Assembly (NCBI GenBank): GCA_037443425.1
Contig: JBBIOI010000136.1
Span: 1-8,801, forward strand
Origin: JBBIOI01 sp037443425
GTDB taxonomy: Bacteria; Desulfobacterota; BSN033; UBA1163
Length of the DNA stretch: 8,801 nt
Direction of reading: 5' to 3'
Below, in pieces: positions 1-7,154 of the stretch (position 1 is the stretch's first letter; each line of letters opens with the position of its first letter). The position numbers and the translations under genes are program-made. Under the pieces are notes generated by a model, which had not been told where the DNA came from, made no database searches, and saw nothing but the letters and a program-made list of their open reading frames with translations.

Positions 1-123
1 CTTAACAGTAGGCAGAGGAATGCCTGTTGGGATTTTATTGAAAGTGTATCTGTCTACCTCTATTACCTGATCCCATTGAAAACCATTAGCCTGAAATGTT
101 TCGGTATCAGGTATATAACATTT
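1..123 (-). CDS. Possible partial coding frame, no start codon, runs off the window
   Basis: On the minus strand a frame stays open from just after a TAG at 124-126 to base 1. It overlaps the last codons of the CsgG-like gene in a different frame. It reads roughly CYIPDTETFQANGFQWDQVI, continues EVDRYTFNKIPTGIPLPTVK, and looks like ordinary protein with mixed codon use. There is no ATG, GTG or TTG anywhere in it, so it cannot be a normal independent gene start. It could be a C-terminal extension of the CsgG-like protein cut off by a one-base shift (real or a sequence error) within about 15 bases before the TGA at 107-109, a decayed gene, or chance. I do not recognise the sequence. Confidence 0.25.
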
Positions 124-862
124 CTATTAGTTTAACTGCATTATCTATTGCTATTCTTACTGCCTTTTCCATAGGGGTATTTGAATATCCGGATAAAGAG
201 CCTGCAAGAGTACCCCTGGATAAACCAGCCAATCCTTCAATATCTGTTGCTTTACCTTCAACCTGCTCTGAGGCAATTCTCCTTCCGGTTTTTGCATCTA
301 CCATTTTAATAATCAATGCCAAATGAGAGGTTTTAACTTTGCCAGCACCTTTAAAGACCCCCAATACATCTCCAACCCTTCTCGTTATATGACCGGGTAA
401 ATCAAACTGCTTTTCTACCTCGCCTCCCAGACCTCCTGAACCAGGCTCAAACTCTGTTATCGTGCCCATAACAAGAATATCGGCACCCTCTATTTCTCCA
501 ATGTTTGCAGCGGTTTCCTGCTTCACTCTACCTGATGCTCCAAAGTCTTGTTCCATTAAAACATCACTAATTGCCTGACGCTCAAGAACAATATATCGAT
601 TGGTTGCAAAAAGGGCATGGGCAAGCATTTCTGCTATACCCTCTCCTATTTCAGAAGAACCTTTGGCAGCCTTGTTCTCAAACCTTGTTACTGCAACTCT
701 CGCCTTCGGCCCCATATAGTCTTCCTTCTGTGCTTGATCAATGGTTGGTCCCTCACTCGGAGTACCACGGGTCCTTGGGTTTATGATTTGAGCTAAGGAG
801 ATATTTATATATGCAATTGTCAATATGAGTATTATTGTCCAAAATAAGATTGGCTTTTTCAT
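107..862 (-). CDS. CsgG/HfaB-like exported protein
   Basis: This 251-residue protein resembles the CsgG/HfaB family, whose members form or assist outer-membrane secretion assemblies (CsgG is the curli export pore). A hydrophobic N-terminal signal peptide spans about residues 1-24, ending ISLAQ. The family core follows: a first strand KARVAVTRFENKA (53-65), a helix with GEGIAEMLAHAL (73-84), NRYIVLERQAI (88-98), GADILVMGTITEFEP (126-140), LALIIKMVDAKTGRRI (181-196) and a closing helix AVRIAIDNAVKLIEML (234-249). True CsgG is a lipoprotein, but no cysteine lies at the predicted cleavage site here, so this copy should be soluble in the periplasm or attached some other way. A glycine-rich stretch (GSGGLGG, 141-147) sits where CsgG has its membrane-spanning region; I cannot say whether it forms a pore. 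The start is supported by AAGGAGG at 871-877, 8 bases upstream. No curli genes are visible nearby, so the cargo is unknown. Confidence 0.8.
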   Translation of the reverse strand: MKKPILFWTIILILTIAYINISLAQIINPRTRGTPSEGPTIDQAQKEDYMGPKARVAVTRFENKAAKGSSEIGEGIAEMLAHALFATNRYIVLERQAISDVLMEQDFGASGRVKQETAANIGEIEGADILVMGTITEFEPGSGGLGGEVEKQFDLPGHITRRVGDVLGVFKGAGKVKTSHLALIIKMVDAKTGRRIASEQVEGKATDIEGLAGLSRGTLAGSLSGYSNTPMEKAVRIAIDNAVKLIEMLYT

Positions 863-893
863 AAATTTACCCTCCTTAAGCTATTTGAAAAAA

Positions 894-921
894 ATTATAT
901 CAAAAATATAGAATGTGTCAA
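894..921 (-). promoter_or_regulatory. Sigma70-type promoter of the CsgG-like gene
   Basis: Read on the minus strand, a perfect TTGACA -35 box (916-921) is followed after 16 bases by a perfect TATAAT -10 box (894-899). Transcription would start near 887, giving a leader of about 25 bases that carries the AAGGAGG ribosome site. This is one of the best-matched promoters in the window. Confidence 0.75.
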
Positions 922-962
922 GGTTTCCAGGCCTCCAACTTCCCTTAAAATAAGGAGAGGCA

Positions 963-1055
963 ATGTGTGTTATTTTTGACGAATTAAGTGTTAAAAATAT
1001 TCAAATCATAATTGTGTCAAGATTATGCATACAAAGATTTTTTCTTCTTACTTAA
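963..1055 (+). CDS. Possible 30-residue small ORF
   Basis: An ATG at 963 is preceded by AAGGAG (952-957) at 5 bases and opens a 30-codon frame starting MCVIFDELSVKNIQIIIVS and ending in TAA. A weak plus-strand promoter (TTGAAA 885-890, 16 bases, TATAGA 907-912) lies upstream in very AT-rich DNA. The peptide has a hydrophobic middle (IQIIIV) but no family I recognise. The ribosome site is the only strong support, and a frame this short is easily chance. Confidence 0.15.
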   Translation: MCVIFDELSVKNIQIIIVSRLCIQRFFLLT

Positions 1056-1083
1056 TCTCCATTATTAAGGGGCATAGAAAAAG

Positions 1084-1112
1084 TTGAACTCTTAATCTTC
1101 ATCTTTTATATT
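1084..1112 (+). promoter_or_regulatory. Promoter of the MBL-fold hydrolase gene
   Basis: TTGAAC (1084-1089), a 17-base spacer and TATATT (1107-1112) match a sigma70-type promoter. The start would fall near 1119, leaving a 22-base leader that contains the ribosome site AAGGAG at 1128-1133. Confidence 0.55.
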
Positions 1113-1140
1113 TTAGAAAAACCTTAAAAGGAGACTATCA

Positions 1141-1776
1141 GTGATTTTTAAACAGACAGAAGTGGGAAAATTTGCCGTATTTGCGTATTTAATTGGAGAT
1201 GAAGAAATTAATGAAGGTCTTTTTATAGACCCTGCAGATGACATTGACGAGCTTCTCTACGAAGCAAAATCCAAAGGTATAAAAAAGATTAAATATATTG
1301 TAAACACGCATGCCCATGTTGACCACATCATGGGAAATTCTGAAATGGTAAAAAAGACTGGGGCAAAAATAATCATTCATGAAAAAGATGCTGAAATTTT
1401 GACTCGGACACCTATTTATCTACTCGAAATGTTTCAGGCAAAACCATCTCCACCTGCCGATATCTTGGTGAGAGATGGAGATATAATAGAATTAGGTAGT
1501 ATAAGACTTAAAGTATTACATACCCCTGGTCATTCACCAGGAGGGATCTGTCTTTATATGGATGGAATGGTCTTTACTGGAGATACCCTCTTTGTTGGTT
1601 CCGTGGGAAGGACTGATTTCCCCAACAGTTCATGGACACAACTGGAGCGGTCAATTCGTGAAAAGTTATTTGTTCTCCCTGATGATACAGTAGTTTATCC
1701 TGGACATAATTACGGCCCCACACCTACTTCTACAATAAGATTTGAGAAAAGGCATAATCCATTTGTCAGGGGATAA
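1141..1776 (+). CDS. Metallo-beta-lactamase-fold hydrolase, glyoxalase II-like
   Basis: This 211-residue cytoplasmic enzyme has the full zinc-site set of the glyoxalase II/YcbL branch of the metallo-beta-lactamase superfamily: THAHVDH (H57, H59, D61, H62), TPGHS (H131), GD (D148) and PGHN (H189). The GRTDFP segment (157-162) is also typical of that branch. Its length matches the short YcbL-type proteins, and it lacks the extra C-terminal helical domain that binds glutathione in classical glyoxalase II. It probably hydrolyses a thioester or related small substrate; the exact substrate cannot be read from sequence, and a persulfide dioxygenase-like role is a less likely alternative. The start is GTG at 1141, chosen because AAGGAG (1128-1133) lies 7 bases upstream. 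It has its own promoter and stands alone: the next gene begins 350 bases later with a separate promoter, so a shared pathway is not implied. Confidence 0.88.
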   Translation: MIFKQTEVGKFAVFAYLIGDEEINEGLFIDPADDIDELLYEAKSKGIKKIKYIVNTHAHVDHIMGNSEMVKKTGAKIIIHEKDAEILTRTPIYLLEMFQAKPSPPADILVRDGDIIELGSIRLKVLHTPGHSPGGICLYMDGMVFTGDTLFVGSVGRTDFPNSSWTQLERSIREKLFVLPDDTVVYPGHNYGPTPTSTIRFEKRHNPFVRG

Positions 1777-1783
1777 TTAGCAG

Positions 1784-1989
1784 ACTTCTGAAAAAGTCCT
1801 TAATAGACTGGGGAGATAGGATTCAAAACCCTTCAAATGCAAGCTTTTAATGTTTATTAATCGGAGCATAAATAAATGACACCTTGATAAGGATTCGGCA
1901 AGCCACAAGGGCTCGCCCTACGAGAAATTAAAAGAATCTAAGGCGTAGGGTCCTTTGCCGTATTTGGTTTCATTATAAGTTTTTCAGAG
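1784..1989 (+). repeat. MITE-like element with imperfect terminal inverted repeats and internal hairpin
   Basis: This occupies most of the 350-base gap between the hydrolase and reductase genes. The left end (CTTCTGAAAAAGTCC, 1785-1799) and the reverse complement of the right end (CTCTGAAAAACTT, 1989-1977) share an eight-base CTGAAAAA core. Inside is a nested inverted repeat: CGGCAA (1896-1901) with TTGCCG (1955-1960), and CCCTACG (1916-1922) with CGTAGGG (1944-1950), plus a small GGGC-TC-GCCC hairpin at 1910-1918. No coding frame of note is present, so any mobility would depend on a transposase encoded elsewhere. No convincing target-site duplication was found. The left end recurs, degenerate, near 8369. 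Confidence 0.55.
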
Positions 1990-2062
1990 ACCTCAATTTC
2001 CATTGAAACTCCTATGGCTTAATAAGGGGGTAAAAGTGATAGACGGTCACATGGTATCCTAC

Positions 2063-2090
2063 TTGACTTAAAATCGTTGTTCATTATAAT
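2063..2090 (+). promoter_or_regulatory. Promoter of the OYE-family reductase gene
   Basis: TTGACT (2063-2068), 16 bases, then a perfect TATAAT (2085-2090). Transcription would begin near 2097, giving a leader of about 30 bases with the ribosome site AAGGAGG at 2114-2120, 6 bases before the ATG. The leader is too short to hold a riboswitch. The promoter lies outside the MITE-like element. Confidence 0.7.
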
Positions 2091-2126
2091 TGAGTTGTTA
2101 ATATTAGGTGTATAAGGAGGCTTTAT

Positions 2127-4076
2127 ATGGCAATCATTTTCAAAAAATTATTCGAACCAGGATGGATTGGAAATTTAAAGCTTAAAAACAGGATAATAAA
2201 AGCTCCTCAGCATACAGGACTTGCAAATCCTGATGGTTCTGTAACCGATAGGATGATCAGATATTATAAAGAGGTTGCATCAGGTGGTGTGAGCATGGTG
2301 ATTGTTGAATATGCGTATATAGATAACGATGCAAGTCGTGCCTCACCATGCCAACTTGGAATTTCAACTATGGACCATATCCCAGGCCTTTCCCTTCTTG
2401 CCCAGACTATTCAAGCAAATGGAGCAAAGGCAGCCATTCAGATATCCCATGCTGGTAGACAAAAATTTACCCTTTCCAAACCAATAAAGGCACCATCAAG
2501 AGTCCCTTGGGAAGAGATCTACTTGGCAGGATGTCCTCCCCCTGAGGAGCTCACGTTTGAAGAAATACTTCAGATTATAAAATCCTTTGGAGAAGCGGCT
2601 AAGCGTGCGAAAACGGCAGATTTTGATATGGTAGAACTTCATGCATGTCATGGCTATCTTATATCGAACTTTCTTTCACCCCGTACAAACAAACGTACTG
2701 ATTGGTATGGAGGTTCACTGGAGAATAGAATGCGTTTCTTACTGGAAGTAGTTGAGGAGATTAAAAAACAGGTTGGTCCTGATTATCCCATTTGTGTGAG
2801 AGTAAGCGGTACAGACTACGAACCTGATGGAACAACTATTGAAGAAACTATAGAACTTTGCAAACGCCTTGAAAAGATGGGAGTTGCCGCAATCCATATG
2901 TCCGGAGGGAATCACCATCAAACCATACATGAAGTAAGTCCCATGGGAATGTCGTTGGCACATAATGTATGGGCAGCAGAAGCTGTAAAGAAGGTATTAA
3001 AAATACCTGTAATTGCCTCTGGTTCTATTAATCTACCTGACCTTGCAGAAAAGATTTTAAACGAGGGTAAGGGTGATTTTATTGGCTTGGGTAGACCGCT
3101 ATGGGCTGATCCTGAATGGCCCAAAAAGGCTAAGGAGGGAAGGCCAGAAGATATAAGGCCATGCATTCGTTGTAATGACGGATGTCTTGCCCGCGGAGAT
3201 CATCAGGCAAAAACGATATGGTGTTCGGTGAATGTCTCTATCTGTAGAGAAGATGAATTTCGTATCACAAAGGTTGAAAAGCCAAAGAAAATCGCAATCA
3301 TTGGTGGTGGTCCTGCTGGGATGGAGGCAGCAATTGTCTGTAAGCAAAAAGGTCATCACGTTACTCTTTATGAAAAAAGAGAGCTCGGTGGAGCCTTGAT
3401 CGAAGCCTCTATACCTGATTTTAAAGCTCCTGATTTAAAACCCCTTATTGAGTATTTTAGAACACAGATTAAGAAATTAGGAATTGAAGTAATTAAAGAA
3501 GAAGCTACACCAGAAAAAATTAAAAGAGGAAAATTCGATGCAGTAATTGTAACCACAGGAGCTACCCTTTCAATACCCAAAGATGTCCAAGGAATAGATA
3601 GTGAAAAAGTGACAACAGCCCTAAAGGTACTCAATGGTGAAGTAAATGTTGGTAAAAGAGTAGCAATTATTGGAGGTGGTGTTGTTGGAACAGAGGTTGG
3701 ATTATTCTTAGCAGAGCAGGGTAAAGAAATCATCTTTATTGAAATGCTTGACACCTTTATGAATGATATAACATTTGACCAGAAATTGGTTTACGAAGAG
3801 CGATTTAAAAATCTTAAGATCGCTATTTATACTGGTAAAAGGCTCGAAAAAGTGGTAGAGGATGGGATCATAGTTGTGGATAGATATGGAGCCCGAACAG
3901 AGATTCAAGCTGATACAGTAGTTTTGGCAACAGGTTTTAAGCCAAATAGAGAACTAATTGAAGCATTAAAGAACGAATCTGATGTTCAAATTTATGAAGC
4001 AGGTGATTGCATAAGGCCCCGTAAAATATTTGATGCCATTCACGAAGGACATATGATTGCAAAGTTGCTGGATTAG
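2127..4076 (+). CDS. 2,4-dienoyl-CoA reductase/enoate reductase-type flavoprotein (FMN, 4Fe-4S, FAD)
   Basis: This 649-residue protein has the architecture of 2,4-dienoyl-CoA reductase (FadH), trimethylamine dehydrogenase, BaiCD/BaiH and clostridial enoate reductases. Residues 1 to about 340 are an Old Yellow Enzyme TIM barrel that binds FMN. Its signature is HACHGYLISNFLSP (172-185) with Y177 at the place of the FadH catalytic tyrosine, then TDWYGGS (191-197); H263/H264 lie near where FadH has its catalytic histidine. Cysteines 346, 349, 353 and 366 (spacing C-x2-C-x3-C-x12-C) should hold a 4Fe-4S cluster. Two Rossmann motifs follow, GGGPAG (393-398) for FAD and GGGVVG (516-521) for NAD(P)H, then ATGFKPN (601-607) and EAGDC (624-628). 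Electrons would pass from NAD(P)H through FAD and the cluster to FMN, reducing an activated C=C bond. The substrate is not readable: a dienoyl-CoA, an enoate such as a cinnamate-type acid, or a demethylation reaction all fit the fold. The gene is convergent with the TRAP/decarboxylase operon, and the two stop codons are 72 bases apart. Confidence 0.85.
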   Translation: MAIIFKKLFEPGWIGNLKLKNRIIKAPQHTGLANPDGSVTDRMIRYYKEVASGGVSMVIVEYAYIDNDASRASPCQLGISTMDHIPGLSLLAQTIQANGAKAAIQISHAGRQKFTLSKPIKAPSRVPWEEIYLAGCPPPEELTFEEILQIIKSFGEAAKRAKTADFDMVELHACHGYLISNFLSPRTNKRTDWYGGSLENRMRFLLEVVEEIKKQVGPDYPICVRVSGTDYEPDGTTIEETIELCKRLEKMGVAAIHMSGGNHHQTIHEVSPMGMSLAHNVWAAEAVKKVLKIPVIASGSINLPDLAEKILNEGKGDFIGLGRPLWADPEWPKKAKEGRPEDIRPCIRCNDGCLARGDHQAKTIWCSVNVSICREDEFRITKVEKPKKIAIIGGGPAGMEAAIVCKQKGHHVTLYEKRELGGALIEASIPDFKAPDLKPLIEYFRTQIKKLGIEVIKEEATPEKIKRGKFDAVIVTTGATLSIPKDVQGIDSEKVTTALKVLNGEVNVGKRVAIIGGGVVGTEVGLFLAEQGKEIIFIEMLDTFMNDITFDQKLVYEERFKNLKIAIYTGKRLEKVVEDGIIVVDRYGARTEIQADTVVLATGFKPNRELIEALKNESDVQIYEAGDCIRPRKIFDAIHEGHMIAKLLD

Positions 4077-4148
4077 TAGAAGTATTTACAAAACAGAAAT
4101 CAATAAAAAAAGAGCGGGGTTTTTACAACAAGTTCGGAGGAAAATCCC

Positions 4149-5168
4149 TCACATCAAATTAAATAGCCTTTCTGCATTTTTATAACATATCTTTTCTTTA
4201 TCTGAATCGGGGATAGGGGCTTCTCTTATAAAGCGAATCGCCTCCTCGATTCTTTCATAAGGATAATCTACAGCAAAGGCAATTCTATCTGAGCCCAGCC
4301 CTAAATAGGCACAGAGAAATGCTGGAAAGAAAAACATCCCGCTTATGGTAATTGTAAAATTTGTTCTGACGTAATCACTTGGTCTTTTCTCAATTCTTGG
4401 TTTTTTACCTTTCCATGGCTTTATCCAGTAAGCATCCATACGAGTCAACCAGAATGGTAATCCTTCTCCCATATGGCCTAATATAATTTTCAGTTTAGGA
4501 AACCTATCAAAAAGCCCGCTGTAGATCAATCTCATGGCATGAAGATGTAGATCAGCTCCATAACCAAGAGGGGGGCCTGCAAGTTCAAAGCCATAATCCT
4601 CAGCATAGCCTTTAAGAATCGAGGTAGAAGGAATCTCAGGATGAAGATAGACAGGGACATCGAGTTTTTCAATTCTTTCAAAAATGGGCCAATACTTCTT
4701 TTTATCCAGATATTCATTTCGCGCATGGGATTCTATATTCACTCCCCTCAAGCCGAGTTCTGTCACTGCCCGCTCTACTTCATCTGCAGCCTCCTCTGGA
4801 GACTGTGGGGCTATGCATGCAAGACCAATAAATCTGCCAGGATATGACTTAACTACATTAGCCAATTCGTCGTTTACCTTTTTTGCCCAAAATGTTCCCA
4901 CTGAAGGCTCAAAGCATTGAACCCCTGGGGGGCTCAAACTTAGTACTTCAATATCGATTCCTTTCTCATCCATTTCTTTAATCCTACCTTCTCCTAAGTT
5001 AAGAAGTTTATCTTCCATTTCAAAACTTCTTGGAGAACATAAAAAATCTGTATACCACATGTTCAAGCCGTCTCTTTCTATGGTCTCTCTCGGTGGCTCT
5101 TTTCGACTCCGTAGATATTGAATATATTCCTTGGTAAAAAAATGATTTTCAAGATCAATAATCTTCAT
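4149..5168 (-). CDS. Amidohydrolase-2 family metal-dependent decarboxylase (gamma-resorcylate decarboxylase-like)
   Basis: This 339-residue TIM-barrel protein belongs to the amidohydrolase-related group (PF04909 type) containing gamma-resorcylate, 2,3-dihydroxybenzoate and 5-carboxyvanillate decarboxylases, which remove CO2 from hydroxyaromatic acids without oxidation. The first motif is E7-N8-H9, the E-x-H form of that decarboxylase group rather than the H-x-H of hydrolases. The other expected residues follow: H176 (VYLHP), H232 with E235 in LGHMGEGLPFWLTRMD (the catalytic His-Glu pair of the family), and D301 in FAVDYPYE. RPSDYVRTNF (262-271) and TISG (274-277) also fit. Length is normal for the family. 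A purine-rich stretch (AAGGGAGAGGAT) precedes the start by a few bases. It is the last gene of the dctP-dctQ-dctM operon, 21 bases after dctM, which suggests its substrate or product moves through that transporter. The exact acid is unknown; ACMSD-like or hydrolytic roles are less likely alternatives. Confidence 0.85.
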   Translation of the reverse strand: MKIIDLENHFFTKEYIQYLRSRKEPPRETIERDGLNMWYTDFLCSPRSFEMEDKLLNLGEGRIKEMDEKGIDIEVLSLSPPGVQCFEPSVGTFWAKKVNDELANVVKSYPGRFIGLACIAPQSPEEAADEVERAVTELGLRGVNIESHARNEYLDKKKYWPIFERIEKLDVPVYLHPEIPSTSILKGYAEDYGFELAGPPLGYGADLHLHAMRLIYSGLFDRFPKLKIILGHMGEGLPFWLTRMDAYWIKPWKGKKPRIEKRPSDYVRTNFTITISGMFFFPAFLCAYLGLGSDRIAFAVDYPYERIEEAIRFIREAPIPDSDKEKICYKNAERLFNLM

Positions 5169-5189
5169 ATCCTCTCCCTTTCAATATAT

Positions 5190-6491
5190 TTATATTGCAA
5201 TCCTTGGTAAAAACAACACAATTTCAGGAAATGCTATAATAAAGCCCGTTAATATGGCCATAGCTAAAACAAAAGGCCATACCCCAGAGAATATCTCTGT
5301 CATTGGAATCTCTCTTGCCATTCCTGCTATTACAAATACATTAAAACCCACAGGCGGAGTGATCATTCCCATCTCCATCATAATCACTGTTAAAACACCA
5401 AACCATATAGGATTAAATTCCAGTGCCATTATCGTTGGAAGCACAGCAGGTACAGCAATTAGCATCATTGCCCATGCATCCATGAGTGCTCCTAAAATTA
5501 TATATAAAAATACAATTGCAATGACAATACCTATCCTTGGTACAGGAAGATTGACACAAAAATCTGCCAGAGCCCTTGTTAAGCCACTCAAAGAGAGAAG
5601 ATAATTAAAAAGCATAGCCCCTATAACCATTACAAAAATCATACCTGTGGTTCTTAGTGTATTAAGGATAGCCCTTCTTATTCCTTCCTTGGTCAGCCGT
5701 TTCCTTATTAATGCAATGAGAAATGCGGCTACCACACCCACCCCAGCAGCTTCAGTTACATTGAAAACTCCAAGATAGATTCCACCCATGACAAGACCGA
5801 AAAGGCTTACTACGGACCATAAATCCTTTAATGAAATAAACCGCTCACGCCAACTCACAGCAGCACCAGGAGGACCAAGCCTCGGATTAACCTTGCATCT
5901 TAAATAGATAATAATCCAAAAAATGAGGACAAGGAGAATTCCTGGTATTATTCCAGCAATAAATAGTCGACCTATAGACTGTTCGGTAATTATTCCGTAG
6001 AGCACAAAGGCATTGCTCGGTGGGATTAATATACCCATTGTTCCACCTGCTGCTATGCACCCTAAAGCCAGACTATTTGAATATCCCCTTGACTTCATCT
6101 CAGGATAGGCAATAGAGACCATGATAACAGAACCAGCAGTGCTTGAGCCTTGAACCGCTGCAAAGGCTGCACATGCCCCTATGGTAGCCATAGCCAGGCC
6201 ACCTGGCAAATGTCCCAACCATTTATTTACCGTCCTGTAAGCATCCTGACTTAGACCTGAGAGAAAAGCGAGCTCTCCCATGAGCATATAGAGAGGAATA
6301 ACAGACATGGTGTAGGAAGAACTTTGAGAAAAAGCGGTATGGGCCAGTTTATTGAATGCTGAATCTATATTTGTTAGGAGGGCAATGCCGATAAATGCAG
6401 TAAGCCCCATACTCACTCCAATATGCATTCGTAAAATCATAAAAACAAACATTGCTATTACGCATACGAGTCCTATCTGCCACTCGGTCAT
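5190..6491 (-). CDS. dctM: TRAP transporter large membrane subunit (DctM type)
   Basis: This 433-residue, very hydrophobic protein has about twelve membrane segments and carries the transport path of a sodium-driven TRAP uptake system in the inner membrane. Family landmarks are IPLYMLMGELAFLSGLS (65-81), HLPGGLAMATI (94-104), GSSTAG (115-120), GTMGILIPPSNAF (150-162) and, in the second inverted half, GALMDAW (334-340) and MITPPVGFNVF (376-386). Length is standard for DctM. Its ATG lies two bases beyond the dctQ stop codon, with AAGGAA (6497-6502) inside the end of dctQ as ribosome site, so the two are almost certainly translationally coupled. The substrate is set by the DctP partner, not by this subunit. 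Confidence 0.95.
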   Translation of the reverse strand: MTEWQIGLVCVIAMFVFMILRMHIGVSMGLTAFIGIALLTNIDSAFNKLAHTAFSQSSSYTMSVIPLYMLMGELAFLSGLSQDAYRTVNKWLGHLPGGLAMATIGACAAFAAVQGSSTAGSVIMVSIAYPEMKSRGYSNSLALGCIAAGGTMGILIPPSNAFVLYGIITEQSIGRLFIAGIIPGILLVLIFWIIIYLRCKVNPRLGPPGAAVSWRERFISLKDLWSVVSLFGLVMGGIYLGVFNVTEAAGVGVVAAFLIALIRKRLTKEGIRRAILNTLRTTGMIFVMVIGAMLFNYLLSLSGLTRALADFCVNLPVPRIGIVIAIVFLYIILGALMDAWAMMLIAVPAVLPTIMALEFNPIWFGVLTVIMMEMGMITPPVGFNVFVIAGMAREIPMTEIFSGVWPFVLAMAILTGFIIAFPEIVLFLPRIAI

Positions 6492-6493
6492 TT

Positions 6494-7069
6494 TTATTCC
6501 TTAAAAGTATTCTTCATTAATCCCTGTTTTTCTATTTTTATACCTTCTTGTGTGATAACATCTTCCTTTTGTGAAGAAGAAATCGGAGTAAGGGAATTTA
6601 GAATCAGCTCCAACCCCCATAGAAATGCGCCAATAGCAATAATAAACATTACAGGTGCAATCGGTAGCTTCAGCACGTCTGTTACCCTTACACTTGGTAT
6701 ACAATATGAAACAGCTAACAAAGTTTCCTGCCAACTAAGAATAAAAGCAAAAAGGGCAACAATGAAATATATTATTCCCAATATGATAGCCTTCAAACGA
6801 ATGGGAAAACGATTAACCACTTCATCGAATGTTACATGTTGTTTTCTCACCTCTGTATATGTGATCGCAAAAAAGACCGTTATGGCCAATAATAACTGAC
6901 TTATTTCAACTGCACCCTGTAAAGGCCGTCTAAAAATATAACGGCCTATTACATTCAAGAATGTAACCACGACCAGGATGATTAAAGAGAAACCACCTAT
7001 CCATGTTATTATCATAATAATCTTATGCAAAATCTTTCTTATAGAATCCAATCTACCAGGCCGTTTCAT
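6494..7069 (-). CDS. dctQ: TRAP transporter small membrane subunit (DctQ type)
   Basis: This 191-residue protein has four hydrophobic segments at about 18-40, 56-72, 93-113 and 133-158. It carries the DctQ signature NVIGRYIFRRPLQGAVEISQ (39-58), with the conserved N39, R43, P49 and E55, and then VTFDEVV (79-85). It pairs with DctM to form the membrane complex that the binding protein docks on. Beyond the last membrane segment is a polar cytoplasmic tail of about 30 residues (from about 160), somewhat long for the family. The start has only a weak ribosome site (GGGA and AGGA just upstream of the ATG), which would keep its level below that of dctP. It lies 85 bases downstream of dctP. Confidence 0.92.
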   Translation of the reverse strand: MKRPGRLDSIRKILHKIIMIITWIGGFSLIILVVVTFLNVIGRYIFRRPLQGAVEISQLLLAITVFFAITYTEVRKQHVTFDEVVNRFPIRLKAIILGIIYFIVALFAFILSWQETLLAVSYCIPSVRVTDVLKLPIAPVMFIIAIGAFLWGLELILNSLTPISSSQKEDVITQEGIKIEKQGLMKNTFKE

Positions 7070-7154
7070 CCTAATCCCAATTAAAAAGACTTATACCTTT
7101 TTTTGAAAGATTGACAAATGAAACCCAGAGATTTAATTAAACCTGAGACAGCAA

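Noticed and set aside
96..326. Plus-strand frame opposite the CsgG-like gene
   Set aside because: It lies antisense to a gene with a recognisable family, signal peptide, ribosome site and promoter; it has no ribosome site of its own.
1783..1798. GACTT...AAGTC hairpin after the hydrolase gene as a terminator
   Set aside because: The stem is five AT-rich pairs and is not followed by a T tract; it is better explained as the end of the MITE-like element.
3368..3754. 128-codon minus-strand frame inside the reductase gene
   Set aside because: It overlaps the FAD/NAD domain in antisense and shows only low-complexity Ser/Pro/Ile content, with no ribosome site.
4077..4148. Bidirectional terminator between the convergent genes
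   Set aside because: There are A and T runs around AGAGCGGGG and a 4-bp GAGG/CCTC pair, but no GC-rich stem next to a U tract. A terminator is expected here but cannot be shown.
5254..5604. 116-codon plus-strand frame inside dctM
   Set aside because: Antisense shadow of a conserved membrane gene; its hydrophobic content mirrors the hydrophobic codons on the other strand.
7070..7154. Attenuator or processing hairpin between dctP and dctQ
   Set aside because: Only an AT-only palindrome (TTTAATTAAA) and scattered A/T runs are visible; no stable stem is evident by eye.
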